The notes beneath the pieces are model-generated. The model made no database searches. It saw only the letters and a list, made by a program, of their open reading frames with translations, and was not told the origin of the DNA. From Kofleriaceae bacterium (GTDB lineage: Bacteria > Myxococcota_A > Polyangia > Haliangiales > Haliangiaceae), in assembly GCA_020633495.1 (NCBI GenBank), contig JACKDR010000012.1, forward strand, positions 124,001-188,000: a DNA stretch of 64,000 bases, written 5' to 3'. Shown piece after piece: positions 49,207-62,652 of the stretch. How positions within the stretch are numbered: position 1 is the stretch's first letter; every line of letters begins with the position of its first letter. The position numbers and the translations under genes were made by a program.

Positions 49207-49234
49207 CGTCACGCCGGGAAGCGCGTGCCTCGGC

Positions 49235-49735
49235 TCAGTCGGCGCGGGCCGGCTTGGTCAGGGTCGACTTCGGGCGGCCGTCCGCCGCGTCGCCGTCCAG
49301 GGTGTACACGACCGACACGCCGTCGCAGTCGAGGTCGCCGGTGGCGGTCGCCTGGTAGACGTTGCTGACCGCGCTGGTGTACTCGTACTGGAAGTAGAAC
49401 GGGTCGTCGATGGCGAAGTCGAGGGCGTCCCAGGCGGGGTTGCCCTGCCAGTCCGTCGCGAGGACCGCGCACTTCTTGCCCGGGCCGTTGCAGCAGGCCG
49501 CGGCCGGGGTCAGGCCGCTGGCCGCCTGCGGGAACGTCGAGTTCTCGATGTACCCCGTCCGGGCGGACTTCTTGATGGCGTCGAGGTTCAGCTCGGCCTC
49601 GGAGCGCTTGCTCTTCTTCATGTAGTCGAGGAAGGCGGGGATCGCGACCGCGGCCAGGATGCCGATGATGGCGACGACGATCATGAGCTCGATGAGGGTG
49701 AAGCCGCGCTGCTTGTTCTTGATGATGCGGTGCAT
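49235..49735 (-). CDS. Type IV pilin-like protein
   Basis: A 166-residue prepilin. The N-terminus KNKQRGFTLIELMIVVAIIGILAAVAIPAFLDYMKKSK has a basic leader, the Gly/Phe cleavage site used by prepilin peptidase, Glu at +5, and the hydrophobic helix of type IV pilins. The mature domain holds four cysteines (AACCNGPGKKCAV and DLDCDGVS), probably forming disulfide bonds. ATG 49735 follows AGGAG 9 nt upstream. It resembles PilA in layout, although it could be a minor pilin. The pseudopilin gene lies upstream on the same strand, the TPR-like gene downstream. Confidence 0.92.
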   Translation of the reverse strand: MHRIIKNKQRGFTLIELMIVVAIIGILAAVAIPAFLDYMKKSKRSEAELNLDAIKKSARTGYIENSTFPQAASGLTPAAACCNGPGKKCAVLATDWQGNPAWDALDFAIDDPFYFQYEYTSAVSNVYQATATGDLDCDGVSVVYTLDGDAADGRPKSTLTKPARAD

Positions 49736-49846
49736 GGTGCTGTGCTCCTCTGGCTGTGGTGGCCCTCGAAGGGCGCTGGTTAGGTGCCGGGCGAGGGCCA
49801 CAACTCGGCCCGGCCGGCGGATTCGCTCGTCACACGCTCGGTCGCG

Positions 49847-50365
49847 TCACTGCCCCTCGTGGTCCTTCTTGAGGCTGGGGTCGACGCTCGAGGACAGGTA
49901 GTAGCTGTAGTCGGTGCCGTCGCCGTCGGCGTCGCACTTGGCGATGAGCACGTACCAGTTGGTCGTGGGCTGGGCCATCCCGAAGGTCCCGGACGCCAGC
50001 GCTGGGATGGCGTCGTCCTTGCTGCCGGCGGCGGCCACGTAGCCGCAGTACAGGCTCTCGCTGGTGGGCTGGATGCGGAGGGTGTCCCACGCCGCGGGCT
50101 GGGCGCCGACCGCCTGCTTGGCGGAGGTGGGCGTGGTCGGGAAGATGTCGCTCTCGTCGGTGCCGGTCGCGAAGTAGACGCCGTGCTCGACGCTGTACTG
50201 CGACTCGGCGCGGTGGAACTCGGCGAACATCGCCTGGGCCTCGGAGCCGGTCTTGACCTTGCGGGCCGGGCCCATGAACGAGTAGACGAGGACCCCGGTC
50301 AGCACCCCGAGAATCGCGACGGCGATCATCAGCTCTAGAAGGGTGAATCCCCGTTGCCGCCGCAC
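49847..50365 (-). CDS. Pseudopilin/minor pilin-like protein
   Basis: A 172-residue prepilin starting at GTG 50365: MRRQRGFTLLELMIAVAILGVLTGVLVYSFMGPARKVKTGSEAQAMFAEFHRAESQYSVEHGVYFATG. The leader and Gly/Phe cleavage site with Glu+5 are canonical. The mature domain has a Cys pair (SLYCGYV and AKCDADGDGTDYSYYL), the second near the C-terminus where GspG-type pseudopilins have Ca-binding Asp residues (DADGDGTDY). The upstream frame to 50533 is not supported. It precedes the pilin gene by 111 bp and probably belongs to the same type IV pilus or secretion system. Confidence 0.9.
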   Translation of the reverse strand: MRRQRGFTLLELMIAVAILGVLTGVLVYSFMGPARKVKTGSEAQAMFAEFHRAESQYSVEHGVYFATGTDESDIFPTTPTSAKQAVGAQPAAWDTLRIQPTSESLYCGYVAAAGSKDDAIPALASGTFGMAQPTTNWYVLIAKCDADGDGTDYSYYLSSSVDPSLKKDHEGQ

Positions 50366-50481
50366 GCCGAGTCTTAGTGCAGCCGGTGTGCCATGGTCCC
50401 GCGGCGCGCAAGTGAGCGGAACCCGTGAGTCGACCGGATCGCGAGCTCCTCGCGAGCGACGATTCGCGCGAGATCGGTGAC

Positions 50482-50547
50482 AAAAAACGGCACCGGTGCC
50501 GGTCCGCTCCGAAAAACGCGCAGGGGGAGCCACGCGGGCTCCCCCTG
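50482..50547 (-). terminator. Two tandem rho-independent terminators after the PEGA-kinase gene
   Basis: Minus strand: an 11-bp stem CAGGGGGAGCC/GGCTCCCCCTG (50521-50547) is followed by CGCGTTTTTC; then CGGCACCGGTGCCG (50488-50501) is followed by TTTTTT. They separate the kinase gene from the pseudopilin operon. Confidence 0.8.
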
Positions 50548-50590
50548 GAAGGTCATTCGAGCGGCCGCTCGCGGGCGCCTGGAGACCGCG

Positions 50591-53559
<2,969 letters not shown>

Positions 53560-53606
53560 GGCATAGACCTGCGGGGGCCCCCGAGATGGGGGTGCCTCAT
53601 CGGTGG

Positions 53607-53635
53607 AAGCTAACCCAAACGATCCAGCGTCGCAA
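53607..53635 (-). promoter_or_regulatory. Promoter of the PEGA-kinase gene
   Basis: Minus strand: TTGCGA (53630-53635), 17-bp spacer, TAGCTT (53607-53612). It is about 47 bp before the GTG start, with a leader that can form a GGGGGCCCCC hairpin. TTGACT just upstream is a second -35 candidate. Confidence 0.6.
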
Positions 53636-54182
53636 AGTCAAAACCTAGTCAGTTGTAGGCCTTAGCGTACGAAGGGTTGCGCCCGAGATCCCGCCCGCGC
53701 GCCTACCCCGCCCTACCCCGCGCGCCGACATCCCTGAGACCACGGCCAGCCGCCCGACCTTGGGGTGGCGGTGCGGCGGGGCGCGGCGCGGCTTCCCCAA
53801 CCACCACGGGCGATGGGGAGACCGCGGGCAGCCGGCCCGGGTCCTGCCGCGAGCGCCGGGGGGCGTCCTCCGGCTCAGACATCCTCACGGTGACGAGACC
53901 GCGGGCGATGGTGGTTCCGCGGGCGGTGACGCGGTCGTGTGGTGGCGCGGACCCGCTGCGGAACTCGCCGTCGGACGCCCCCCACCGCTCGCGTCACCCG
54001 GGCCGGCGTGACGTGGCGCGAGCGCTGCGTCGCCGCACCGTCCTCGAGAGTGGTGGGGAGGGGACCTGCCGCGAGCGCGGCGCCGCGCGACTCGCCGCGC
54101 GCGCAGCGCGCGGCTCGGCCAGCGCTCCTGCCGTCCGCGTCCCCGAGCTGGGGGGTTTGGGGGGAGCGACCTCCCCCCAATA
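53636..54182. other. Gene-free region with a hairpin after the ABC permease gene
   Basis: I see no supportable gene in these 547 bases: open frames on both strands have no start signals or family motifs. A short block CCTGCCGCGAGCGC occurs twice (near 53842 and 54067). At 54157-54180 a 10-bp perfect stem TTGGGGGGAG/CTCCCCCCAA abuts the stop codon of the permease gene and probably ends its transcript, though no T run follows. Confidence 0.5.
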
Positions 54183-56305
<2,123 letters not shown>

Positions 56306-56364
56306 CGGGCCGGAACCTATCATGGTCGGGTCGGAGGCGGTGGCGGACGCGTGCCGGGCCGGCG

Positions 56365-57918
56365 TCACCGGCGCAGCGCGCCCGCGAGATCGATCACGAC
56401 CTGCGAGCCGACGAGGCGCGCGTCGATCGTGCCCTGCTGCCAGCGGTTGAGGCGGTCGATCGTGCGGTGCCGCGCCGCCGGGCGCGCCACGTCCAGGAGA
56501 CTGCCGAGCACCAGGTCCCAGGCCTCGACCGGGACGTCGGCCGGCCGCAGCGCCACGTGGACCAGCTCGCCGTCGACCGCAGCGCCGCCGCCGAGGATCG
56601 CCTCGATGACGCCGGTACCGACCGCGCCGATCGCGCGGGTCGCCGACAGGTGGTAGGTGAACGACCCGACGAACGGCACGTCGACGTCGACCACCGGGGT
56701 GTCGGCGAGGGTCCGCTTCTTGGAGAACCGATCCAGCCCCGGGATCTGGTCGAGCATCGCGCGCAGCGTACGATCGGTGGCGAGGTCGGCGTAGGCGCCG
56801 GCGACCGTGGGCAGGCCGTCGTCGAACTCCTTGGTGAAGACGTGGATCGTGCGGACGCCCGGCGCCATGGCGGCGCGCAGGTCGACGCCGCAGCCGCCCG
56901 CCAGCTGGATCGCGGCGGCGACGTCGAAGCCGACGTCGACCTGAGCGGCGGCGCCGGCGCGGGCGCCGTACCAGCCGGCGGGCGCGGGCAGGATCGCCGC
57001 GGCGACGCCGCCGGCGGCGTCGAGGTCGGCGACGATCGCGCCGCCGGCCGCGGTGCCGACGACGCCGCCCGACAAGAGGACGCGCGGCATGGCGTGGACC
57101 GGCGCCAGGCACCGGCCGGCCTCGGCCTGGACCTCCGGCGCCATCAGCGCCTCGACCGAGGTCGCGAGGGCGGCGGGCCGGACCAGGCCGACCATCGGCG
57201 GCAGGCCGGAGGCGTCGGCGAGCGCGCCGGCGTGGGCGCGGGCGGCATCGAGCGCGGCCAGGAAGTCGGGGTCGCCGGCGAGGCCGCCGTGGGCGGCGCG
57301 GGCCGCGGCCAGCCAGCCCATCTCGGGCTCGTGGTCGCCCTGGATGACGACGTGGGCGAGGATCCAGCCGTCGGCGACGGCCCACTGCATCGCGAGGTCG
57401 CGATCGAGGTGGGCCGTGAAGACCTCGATGCCGTCCTCGATCTGGCTCTGCAGCGACGCGCCGTTGTCGCGCACCTGATCGACGAAGCGCTCGAGCGCGG
57501 CGGCGTCGCCGAGCCTGGCGGCGAAGGTCGGCGACCACGGCGCGCCCCAGATCGCGACCGAGGCGTCGACGTCGACGCCGATGTTGCGCAGGCTGTCGGC
57601 GGACAGCAGATCGAACAGGAGCTGGCGCCGCGACTCCGCGGAGACGTCGGCGGCGTCGAAGTCGCCGGCGATGCCGACCACGTTCGACGCCTCGGTGGCG
57701 AGGTGGGCGAAGTCGGTGGCCGAGCGCACCACGACCGCGTAGGTGACGTCCGCCGGGACCCAGCGCAGGACCGGCAGGGTCGACACCGCCGCGGGCATCG
57801 GGCCGGTCCCGCCGCCGCCGCCGGCGCCGCCACCGTGGTGGGGACAGCCGGCCAGCGCCAGGACGAGGGCCACAGGGAGCGCCAGCGGGAGCGCAGGACG
57901 TAGGCGAAGGGCACGCAT
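56365..57918 (-). CDS. Lipoprotein of unknown function (517 residues)
   Basis: A lipoprotein signal (LPLALPVALVLALAGCPHHGG) precedes a Gly-rich stretch and a long globular domain with no recognised family: VLRWVPADVTYAVVVRSATDFAHLATEASNVVGIAGDFDAADVSAESRRQLLFDLLSADSLRNIGVDVDASVAIWGAPWSPTFAARLGD...EDGIEVFTAHLDRDLAMQWAVADGWILAHVV. Alternating beta-strand and helix segments, with ADVTYAVVVR and GIDVDASVAIWG-like blocks, recall DUF3352-type proteins of bacterial and cyanobacterial surfaces, but I cannot confirm it. CATTAT lies 9 nt before the ATG (leaderless pattern). It is 59 bp upstream of the ABC pair on the same strand, possibly a substrate or partner of the exporter. Confidence 0.78.
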   Translation of the reverse strand: MRALRLRPALPLALPVALVLALAGCPHHGGGAGGGGGTGPMPAAVSTLPVLRWVPADVTYAVVVRSATDFAHLATEASNVVGIAGDFDAADVSAESRRQLLFDLLSADSLRNIGVDVDASVAIWGAPWSPTFAARLGDAAALERFVDQVRDNGASLQSQIEDGIEVFTAHLDRDLAMQWAVADGWILAHVVIQGDHEPEMGWLAAARAAHGGLAGDPDFLAALDAARAHAGALADASGLPPMVGLVRPAALATSVEALMAPEVQAEAGRCLAPVHAMPRVLLSGGVVGTAAGGAIVADLDAAGGVAAAILPAPAGWYGARAGAAAQVDVGFDVAAAIQLAGGCGVDLRAAMAPGVRTIHVFTKEFDDGLPTVAGAYADLATDRTLRAMLDQIPGLDRFSKKRTLADTPVVDVDVPFVGSFTYHLSATRAIGAVGTGVIEAILGGGAAVDGELVHVALRPADVPVEAWDLVLGSLLDVARPAARHRTIDRLNRWQQGTIDARLVGSQVVIDLAGALRR

Positions 57919-58031
57919 GGCGCCGGGATAATGACACAGCGTGCGCGCCGGCACCCCGGGCCGGGGAAATCGCCGCGGTCGCCGCAACCGGCCCGCGCAC
58001 CGGGCGATACGCCGCGCAGAAGGAGGCGCCC

Positions 58032-58088
58032 ATGGCCCTGCACACGCGAAACCCGGTACACTCGGTCGACCTCGGACGGCTGTCATGA
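58032..58088 (+). CDS. 18-codon leader ORF coupled to the next gene
   Basis: AAGGAGG (58020-58026) stands 5 nt before ATG 58032, a near-perfect Shine-Dalgarno. The frame reads MALHTRNPVHSVDLGRLS and ends in TGA overlapping the ATG of the following gene (ATGA, 58085-58088). The next gene has no Shine-Dalgarno of its own, so translation probably enters through this small ORF. It is too short to be found by length alone. Whether the peptide itself has a function is unknown. Confidence 0.55.
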   Translation: MALHTRNPVHSVDLGRLS

Positions 58089-58564
58089 CGAGCGGAATCT
58101 CTGGACCAGGCGGCGGCCCGCCCGGATCACGCGGGCCCGACGGCCCCGGCGCGCCCGGCGGCGCCGGCGAGCTGCACGACGCGGCCGGCGCCGAGCGCGC
58201 CGGCGCCGCGCTCGCCGCGGAGGTCGAGCGCCTGCGCGGCGCGGCGGGCGCGACCGCCGCCGCCGGCGTCCACGGCGCGACCGGCGCGGCGGCCGCGGGC
58301 GGCGCCGGCAGGGTCGACCTGGCGCGGCTCGCCGCCGATCTCGACGGCGGCCGGGTCACCGGCGACGAGGCCCTGGCGCACCTGATCGCGGGCGCGGGCG
58401 GCGAGCTGGGCGAGCTGGACGCGGCCGAGCTGCGCGCCCTGCTCGCCGACCTCGCGGCCACCGATCCGCACCTCGCGGGCCTGGCGGCGCACCTCGGCGC
58501 GACCGGGCCCGGGTCCCACGACGGCGGCGTCGGCGGCACCGGCGGCGGAGGTGACCATCGGTGA
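58085..58564 (+). CDS. Ala/Gly-rich small protein of the PEGA operon
   Basis: A 159-residue protein without signal peptide. Gly/Pro-rich N-terminus (SGISGPGGGPPGSRGPDGPGAPGGAG), then Ala/Gly-rich helical segments (HDAAGAERAGAALAAEVERLRGAAGATAAAG, ARLAADLDGGRVTGDEALAHLIAGAGGELGELDAAELRALLADLAATDPHLAGLAAHL). The DGGRVTGDEALAHLI-like part could be a short helical interaction domain. No family recognised. Its ATG overlaps the leader ORF and its stop overlaps the next gene start (GTGA), so it is in a three-frame translational chain. Confidence 0.7.
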   Translation: MTSGISGPGGGPPGSRGPDGPGAPGGAGELHDAAGAERAGAALAAEVERLRGAAGATAAAGVHGATGAAAAGGAGRVDLARLAADLDGGRVTGDEALAHLIAGAGGELGELDAAELRALLADLAATDPHLAGLAAHLGATGPGSHDGGVGGTGGGGDHR

Positions 58565-59889
58565 GGCGGCTGGTCGCGGTCGTCGCGGCGCTCGGCCTGA
58601 TGTCGTCGCCGCTGGCGGCACGTGCCGACGAGGGTGACGCGCCCGACGTCGCGCCCGGCAGCGCCATCGATCCCGACGCGCCGCCGGCCCCGAAGGTCGA
58701 GGCCCGGGTCGCGGTGCTGGTGCTGGGCGAGGACGACGAGCCGCTGCCGTCGTCGGTCCGCGCCACCTTGCAGGTCTCGATGGAGCGCGCCCTCGAGCAC
58801 GATCACCGGCTCGAGATCGTCGACCAGGACACCGAGCTGGCGCGCCGCGCCGGCGAGGTCCCGGCCGACGTCGTGTCCGAGGCCCGCGGCCTGGTATCCG
58901 CCGGCGAGGCGCTGCTGCGCCGCAACCAGGCCGACGCGGCGCTGGCCAAGCTCGAGGCGGCGTCGGCCCAGCTGACCGGCGTGCTGGCGTGGGCGCAGAA
59001 GTCGGAGCTGGCGCGCGCCCAGTTCCTCCTCGGCGCCGCCCACGCGATCGCGGGCGACGACAAGGCCGCGCTCGCCGAGTTCGTTGCGCTGCAGGCGTGG
59101 CGCCCCGAGTTCGTCGCCGACCCCACGATCCGGCCCCGCGAGGTCCTGCCGGTGTGGGAGAAGGCCCAGGCCAAGGCGGCGCGGCTGCCGGGGGGCTCGA
59201 TCGAGATCTCGTCGTCACCCGACGGCGCGATGGCGTACGTCGACGGCCGCTTCGTCGGCTTCACGCCGACCGTGGTCGAGGCCCTGCCCGCCGCGACCCA
59301 CTACGTCACCGTGCGGATGCACGGCCGGGTCCGCTCGGTGACCGCGGTCAAGGTGTCCGACCGCAAGGCCGGCGAGCTGCGGGTGTCGCTCGATCCGACG
59401 CCCGGCGTCGAGCGGCTGCAGGCCGCGGTCGATGGCATCGCCGGCGACGTCGGCAAGCGCCAGGCCTCGGCGCTGGCGCAGGGCGCGTTCGGCGATCTCG
59501 CCGAGCTGCTCGAGGTCCAGCACGCGGTGATCCTGGTGGCGCCCGAGGGCGACGGGCCGTACCGCGGCTACGTCTACGCGGTCGAGGGCGGCTCGCTGCT
59601 GGCGCGCGCCGAGGTCCGGCTCGGCGAGCGCGATCCCGAGGCGGCGTTCGGCGAGCTGGCGACCAAGCTGTACGATCAGATCTCGTTCGAGCCGCCGGCG
59701 CCGCCGGAGACGCCGCGACCGGCGACCGCGAAGGGCAAGCCGTTCTACCGGAGCCTGTGGTTCTGGGGCGGGGTCGCGGCGGTGGTCACGGCCGGGATCG
59801 CGGTGCCGCTGCTGATGAGGGACGACGGCCCGCCGCCGCTGAGCTGTCCGCAGGACAGCTCGTGCGGGACGGTGGTGCTGCGGTTCTGA
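58561..59889 (+). CDS. Exported PEGA-domain protein with TPR-like part and C-terminal anchor
   Basis: A 442-residue protein. A signal peptide (LVAVVAALGLMSSPLAARAD) precedes a periplasmic domain (VEARVAVLVLGEDDEPLPSSVRATLQVSMERALEHDHRLEIVDQ) with TPR-like helices (AGEALLRRNQADAALAKLEAASAQLTG...ARAQFLLGAAHAIAGDDKAALAEFVALQAW). Then comes a PEGA domain (GSIEISSSPDGAMAYVDGRFVGFTPTVVEALPAATHYVTVRMHGRVRSVTAV), and a late TM segment (SLWFWGGVAAVVTAGIAVPLLM) with a Cys pair at the end. GTG 58561 overlaps the previous stop (GTGA). It resembles the protein at 37072 in layout. Role unknown; cell-envelope sensing or cargo binding is inferred from PEGA. Confidence 0.83.
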   Translation: MRRLVAVVAALGLMSSPLAARADEGDAPDVAPGSAIDPDAPPAPKVEARVAVLVLGEDDEPLPSSVRATLQVSMERALEHDHRLEIVDQDTELARRAGEVPADVVSEARGLVSAGEALLRRNQADAALAKLEAASAQLTGVLAWAQKSELARAQFLLGAAHAIAGDDKAALAEFVALQAWRPEFVADPTIRPREVLPVWEKAQAKAARLPGGSIEISSSPDGAMAYVDGRFVGFTPTVVEALPAATHYVTVRMHGRVRSVTAVKVSDRKAGELRVSLDPTPGVERLQAAVDGIAGDVGKRQASALAQGAFGDLAELLEVQHAVILVAPEGDGPYRGYVYAVEGGSLLARAEVRLGERDPEAAFGELATKLYDQISFEPPAPPETPRPATAKGKPFYRSLWFWGGVAAVVTAGIAVPLLMRDDGPPPLSCPQDSSCGTVVLRF

Positions 59890-59918
59890 GCGGGCGCGGC
59901 GCGATCCGCCGCCGCGGC

Positions 59919-60233
59919 TCAGCTGGCCTTGCGGGTCCGTCCCTCACCGTGGAGGAACAGGACCTCGCGGACCTTGTCGTGCAGCGGCAGATCCGAGGTG
60001 TCCAGCTGGGCCAGGGACGACGCCAGGGTCGCCACCCGCTCCTGGACCGTGGCCCGCTTGTCGATGATCACCCGGTACTGCCAGGTCGGCCCGGCCGCGC
60101 CCGGCGTGGGGCGCGAGCGGACGCGGCACAGCCCGCCGTGGCCGACCGTGGCCGCCAGCGACTCGTAGCTGACCTTGACCGTGAGCTGCTCGGCGGCGGC
60201 CTCGAGGAGCTCCAGGATCACTTCCTGCTTCAT
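59919..60233 (-). CDS. Small conserved protein of unknown function
   Basis: A 104-residue protein: MKQEVILELLEAAAEQLTVKVSYESLAATVGHGGLCRVRS, a central beta part (WQYRVIIDKRATVQERVATLASSLAQLDT), and a basic end. No signal peptide or TM. TAGGTT lies 9 nt before the ATG and GAGG is close. I do not recognise the family, though a compact alpha/beta layout with well-formed start signals argues for a real gene. It converges with the PEGA protein gene and diverges from the lipoprotein gene. Confidence 0.65.
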   Translation of the reverse strand: MKQEVILELLEAAAEQLTVKVSYESLAATVGHGGLCRVRSRPTPGAAGPTWQYRVIIDKRATVQERVATLASSLAQLDTSDLPLHDKVREVLFLHGEGRTRKAS

Positions 60234-60354
60234 CGCCTCGCCAACCTATCAGCGCGGATCGATCGGGCCAACTCTTTGACGCGGCAATCCCCTCGTCGAG
60301 ATCGCGTCCGGATCTCCCCCTGGGATCCGGGCCGACGAGCGGCATACTTCACGC

Positions 60355-60999
60355 ATGTGGAGATCTCTCGCGGTGGCCGCGATCACCCTCGGCGCCGCCT
60401 GTGGCCGGCACGCGCCCGGCGAGCCGTTCGATCCCGGCGCGATCAAGATCTCCACCGACCGCGTCGTCAAGACCGACACCGTCGGCGACGGCGAGTGGGA
60501 GCGCCAGGCCACGTTCGTCCTGGTCGACGCCGACAACGTGTCGGCCGGCGAGCTGCTGGTCACGCTGGGCGGGGCGCTCACCGACGCCACCGGCGCCGAG
60601 GTCGGCGCGCTGCGGCCCGAGTCGCTGCGCATCCCGGCGGGCGGGCGCCGGACCTTCGCGCTGGTCGACGCCCACGACGCCGCCCGGCCGACCGCGACCG
60701 GGGCCACGATCGTCGTGCGCGGGGCGGTGCCGCCGCGCTGGCAGCCCGACGCCCACCTCGCCGACGGCCACGTCTTCGACGACCACGGCAAGGTCATGGT
60801 CGCGGCCAGCCTGGTCAACGACGCCGACCGCGCCGGCCGGGTCATCGTCTTCGCCGGCTTCCACGACGCCGACGGCCGACCGATGCAGCGCCAGTTCCTG
60901 CTCGCCGAGATCGGCGCCCACATCACCCAGGTCGTGCGCTTCGTCGGCCCCGAGGGCTCCAAGAGCGGCTACGTCTACCTCGGCGACGCCAGCTACTGA
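60355..60999 (+). CDS. Lipoprotein of unknown function
   Basis: A 214-residue lipoprotein: signal MWRSLAVAAITLGAAC (lipobox Cys16), then a beta-rich body (DRVVKTDTVGDGEWERQATFVLVDADNVSAGELLVTLGGALTDATGAEVGALRPESLRIPAGGRRTFALVDAHDAARPTATGATIVVRGAVPPRW) that reads like one or two Ig-type sandwiches. CATACT, 6 nt before the ATG, and no Shine-Dalgarno: leaderless pattern. No homologue recognised; outer-membrane or periplasmic location is inferred. Confidence 0.78.
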   Translation: MWRSLAVAAITLGAACGRHAPGEPFDPGAIKISTDRVVKTDTVGDGEWERQATFVLVDADNVSAGELLVTLGGALTDATGAEVGALRPESLRIPAGGRRTFALVDAHDAARPTATGATIVVRGAVPPRWQPDAHLADGHVFDDHGKVMVAASLVNDADRAGRVIVFAGFHDADGRPMQRQFLLAEIGAHITQVVRFVGPEGSKSGYVYLGDASY

Positions 61000-61023
61000 T
61001 TCCGAGCCGAGCGTCGGCGCCGG

Positions 61024-62652
61024 CTACGGCTCGAGCGGCAGCGCCACCACGAACGCGGCGCCGCCCTCGCGGGCCGCGTCGATCGTGATCATGCCGCGGT
61101 GCTGCTCGACGATCTTCTTGACGATCGACAGGCCCAGGCCGGTGCCCTTGCCGTCGGTCTTGGTCGTGAAGAACGGATCGAAGACCCGATCGCGGTCCGG
61201 CGCCGGGACGCCCGGCCCCGAGTCGGCGACCTCGATCTCGACGTGGCCGCGCACCGCGCGGGTCCGGACCACGACGGTGCCGCCGTCGTCCTCGACCGCG
61301 TGGGCGGCGTTGGTCACCAGGTTGATCAGCACCTGCTCGAGCTGCCCGGGCACGGCGTGCAGCGGCGGCACCTCGTCGGCGAGGATCAGCCGCAGCTCGA
61401 TGCCGTTGCGCTCGAACAGGTGCTCGCAGAACGACGTCGAGCGCCGGACCACGTCGTTGACCTCGACCAGGTCGACCTCGCTCGACACCGGCTTGGCGTA
61501 CTGCACCAGCTCGCGGGTGAAGCCCATGATGCGCCGCGCGCTGCCGACGATCCGGCGCAGCTTCTCGCGATCGCCCTCGAGCGCGGCGGCGTCGGCCTCG
61601 GCCTTGCCGAGCAGGTGCTCGGCGTAGACGATGATCGAGGTCAGCGGGTTGTTGAGCTCGTGGACGACGCCGGCGGCGATCTGGCCCAGGGTCGCGAGCC
61701 GCTCGGCCTGGATGACCTGGCGCTGCAGGTCCTCGAGCTTGCTCTGGTCGGCGCCGATCGCGACGACCGCGTCGACCGCGCGGTGGCTGCCGCCGATCGC
61801 CGCGATGCTCCAGACCGTGCGGACCCGGTCGCCGCGGCGGGTGTCGAGCAGGATCTCGATCGCGTCCTGGCTGGCGCCGCGCAGCGCCGCGGCGAACAGC
61901 TGGGTCAGGCGCGCCCGCTGCTCGGTCGGCATGACGTCGCGCAGGTCGCGGCCGATCAGCTCGTCGCGGCCGTAGCCGGTGAGCTGCAGCAGCGCCCGGT
62001 TGCACACGGTGATCCGCCAGCGGTGGTCGATGCCGACGATGAGCGCGTTGGCGTGCTCGATCAGCCGCGCCGTGTAGTCGCGCAGGCCGATCGTGTCGCG
62101 GTAGAGCCGGCTGCCGCGCAGCGCCACCGCCAGCTGGTTGGCCAGGGGCAGGACCACGCCCTCGTCGTGCTCGCCGATCTCGGCGGCGTCGACGCCCGGC
62201 GGGTAGCCGACGTCGAGGGCGCCGTAGAGCTCGCCGGCCGCGACCAGCGGCACCGCGAAGCCGGCGCCGACGCGGTGGAACGGCGGGTCCCAGCGGCCGC
62301 CGACCCGGACCCGGGCGCTGGCCGCGACCGCGCTCTTGAGGCCGGTCTTGGCGATCGCCGATTCCTTGAGCGTGATCGCCTCGGTCTCGATCCCGGGGCG
62401 CAGCTCGCCGCCGACCGCGTAGCAGCGCGCCGGCTCGCCGGTGCGCGGATCGAGGACGCGGACCACCAGCGCCCGCCCCGGCAGGAGGCGGCCGAGGACG
62501 CCGACGAAGCGGCCGGCGACGTCGACCTCGTCCATGTCGAGGTGGAGGTGACGGCCCAGCTCGAGCACCGCCTCGAGCAGCGCGGCGGCGTCGGGCCGCA
62601 CCAGCGCGGCGGCCGACGCGGGCGTCGGCGCCGGCGCCGACGGCCCGGTCAC
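61024..62652 (-). CDS. GAF-PAS sensor histidine kinase
   Basis: A 542-residue cytosolic histidine kinase. A GAF-like region (residues about 20-190: LLEAVLELGRHLHLDMDEVDVAGRFVGVLGRLLPGRALVVRVLDPRTGEPARCYAVGG...FAVPLVAAGELYGALDVGYP) is followed by a PAS domain (LIEHANALIVGIDHRWRITVCNRALLQLTGYGRDELIGRDL), a HisKA box with the phospho-acceptor His near 330 (AGVVHELNNPLTSII) and a full HATPase_c domain (N-box LINLVTNAAHAV, G1 VADSGPGVP, F-box FDPFFTTK, G2 GKGTGLGLSIVKKIV). GTG 62652 overlaps the stop of the next gene (GTGA). No response regulator is adjacent. Confidence 0.9.
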   Translation of the reverse strand: MTGPSAPAPTPASAAALVRPDAAALLEAVLELGRHLHLDMDEVDVAGRFVGVLGRLLPGRALVVRVLDPRTGEPARCYAVGGELRPGIETEAITLKESAIAKTGLKSAVAASARVRVGGRWDPPFHRVGAGFAVPLVAAGELYGALDVGYPPGVDAAEIGEHDEGVVLPLANQLAVALRGSRLYRDTIGLRDYTARLIEHANALIVGIDHRWRITVCNRALLQLTGYGRDELIGRDLRDVMPTEQRARLTQLFAAALRGASQDAIEILLDTRRGDRVRTVWSIAAIGGSHRAVDAVVAIGADQSKLEDLQRQVIQAERLATLGQIAAGVVHELNNPLTSIIVYAEHLLGKAEADAAALEGDREKLRRIVGSARRIMGFTRELVQYAKPVSSEVDLVEVNDVVRRSTSFCEHLFERNGIELRLILADEVPPLHAVPGQLEQVLINLVTNAAHAVEDDGGTVVVRTRAVRGHVEIEVADSGPGVPAPDRDRVFDPFFTTKTDGKGTGLGLSIVKKIVEQHRGMITIDAAREGGAAFVVALPLEP

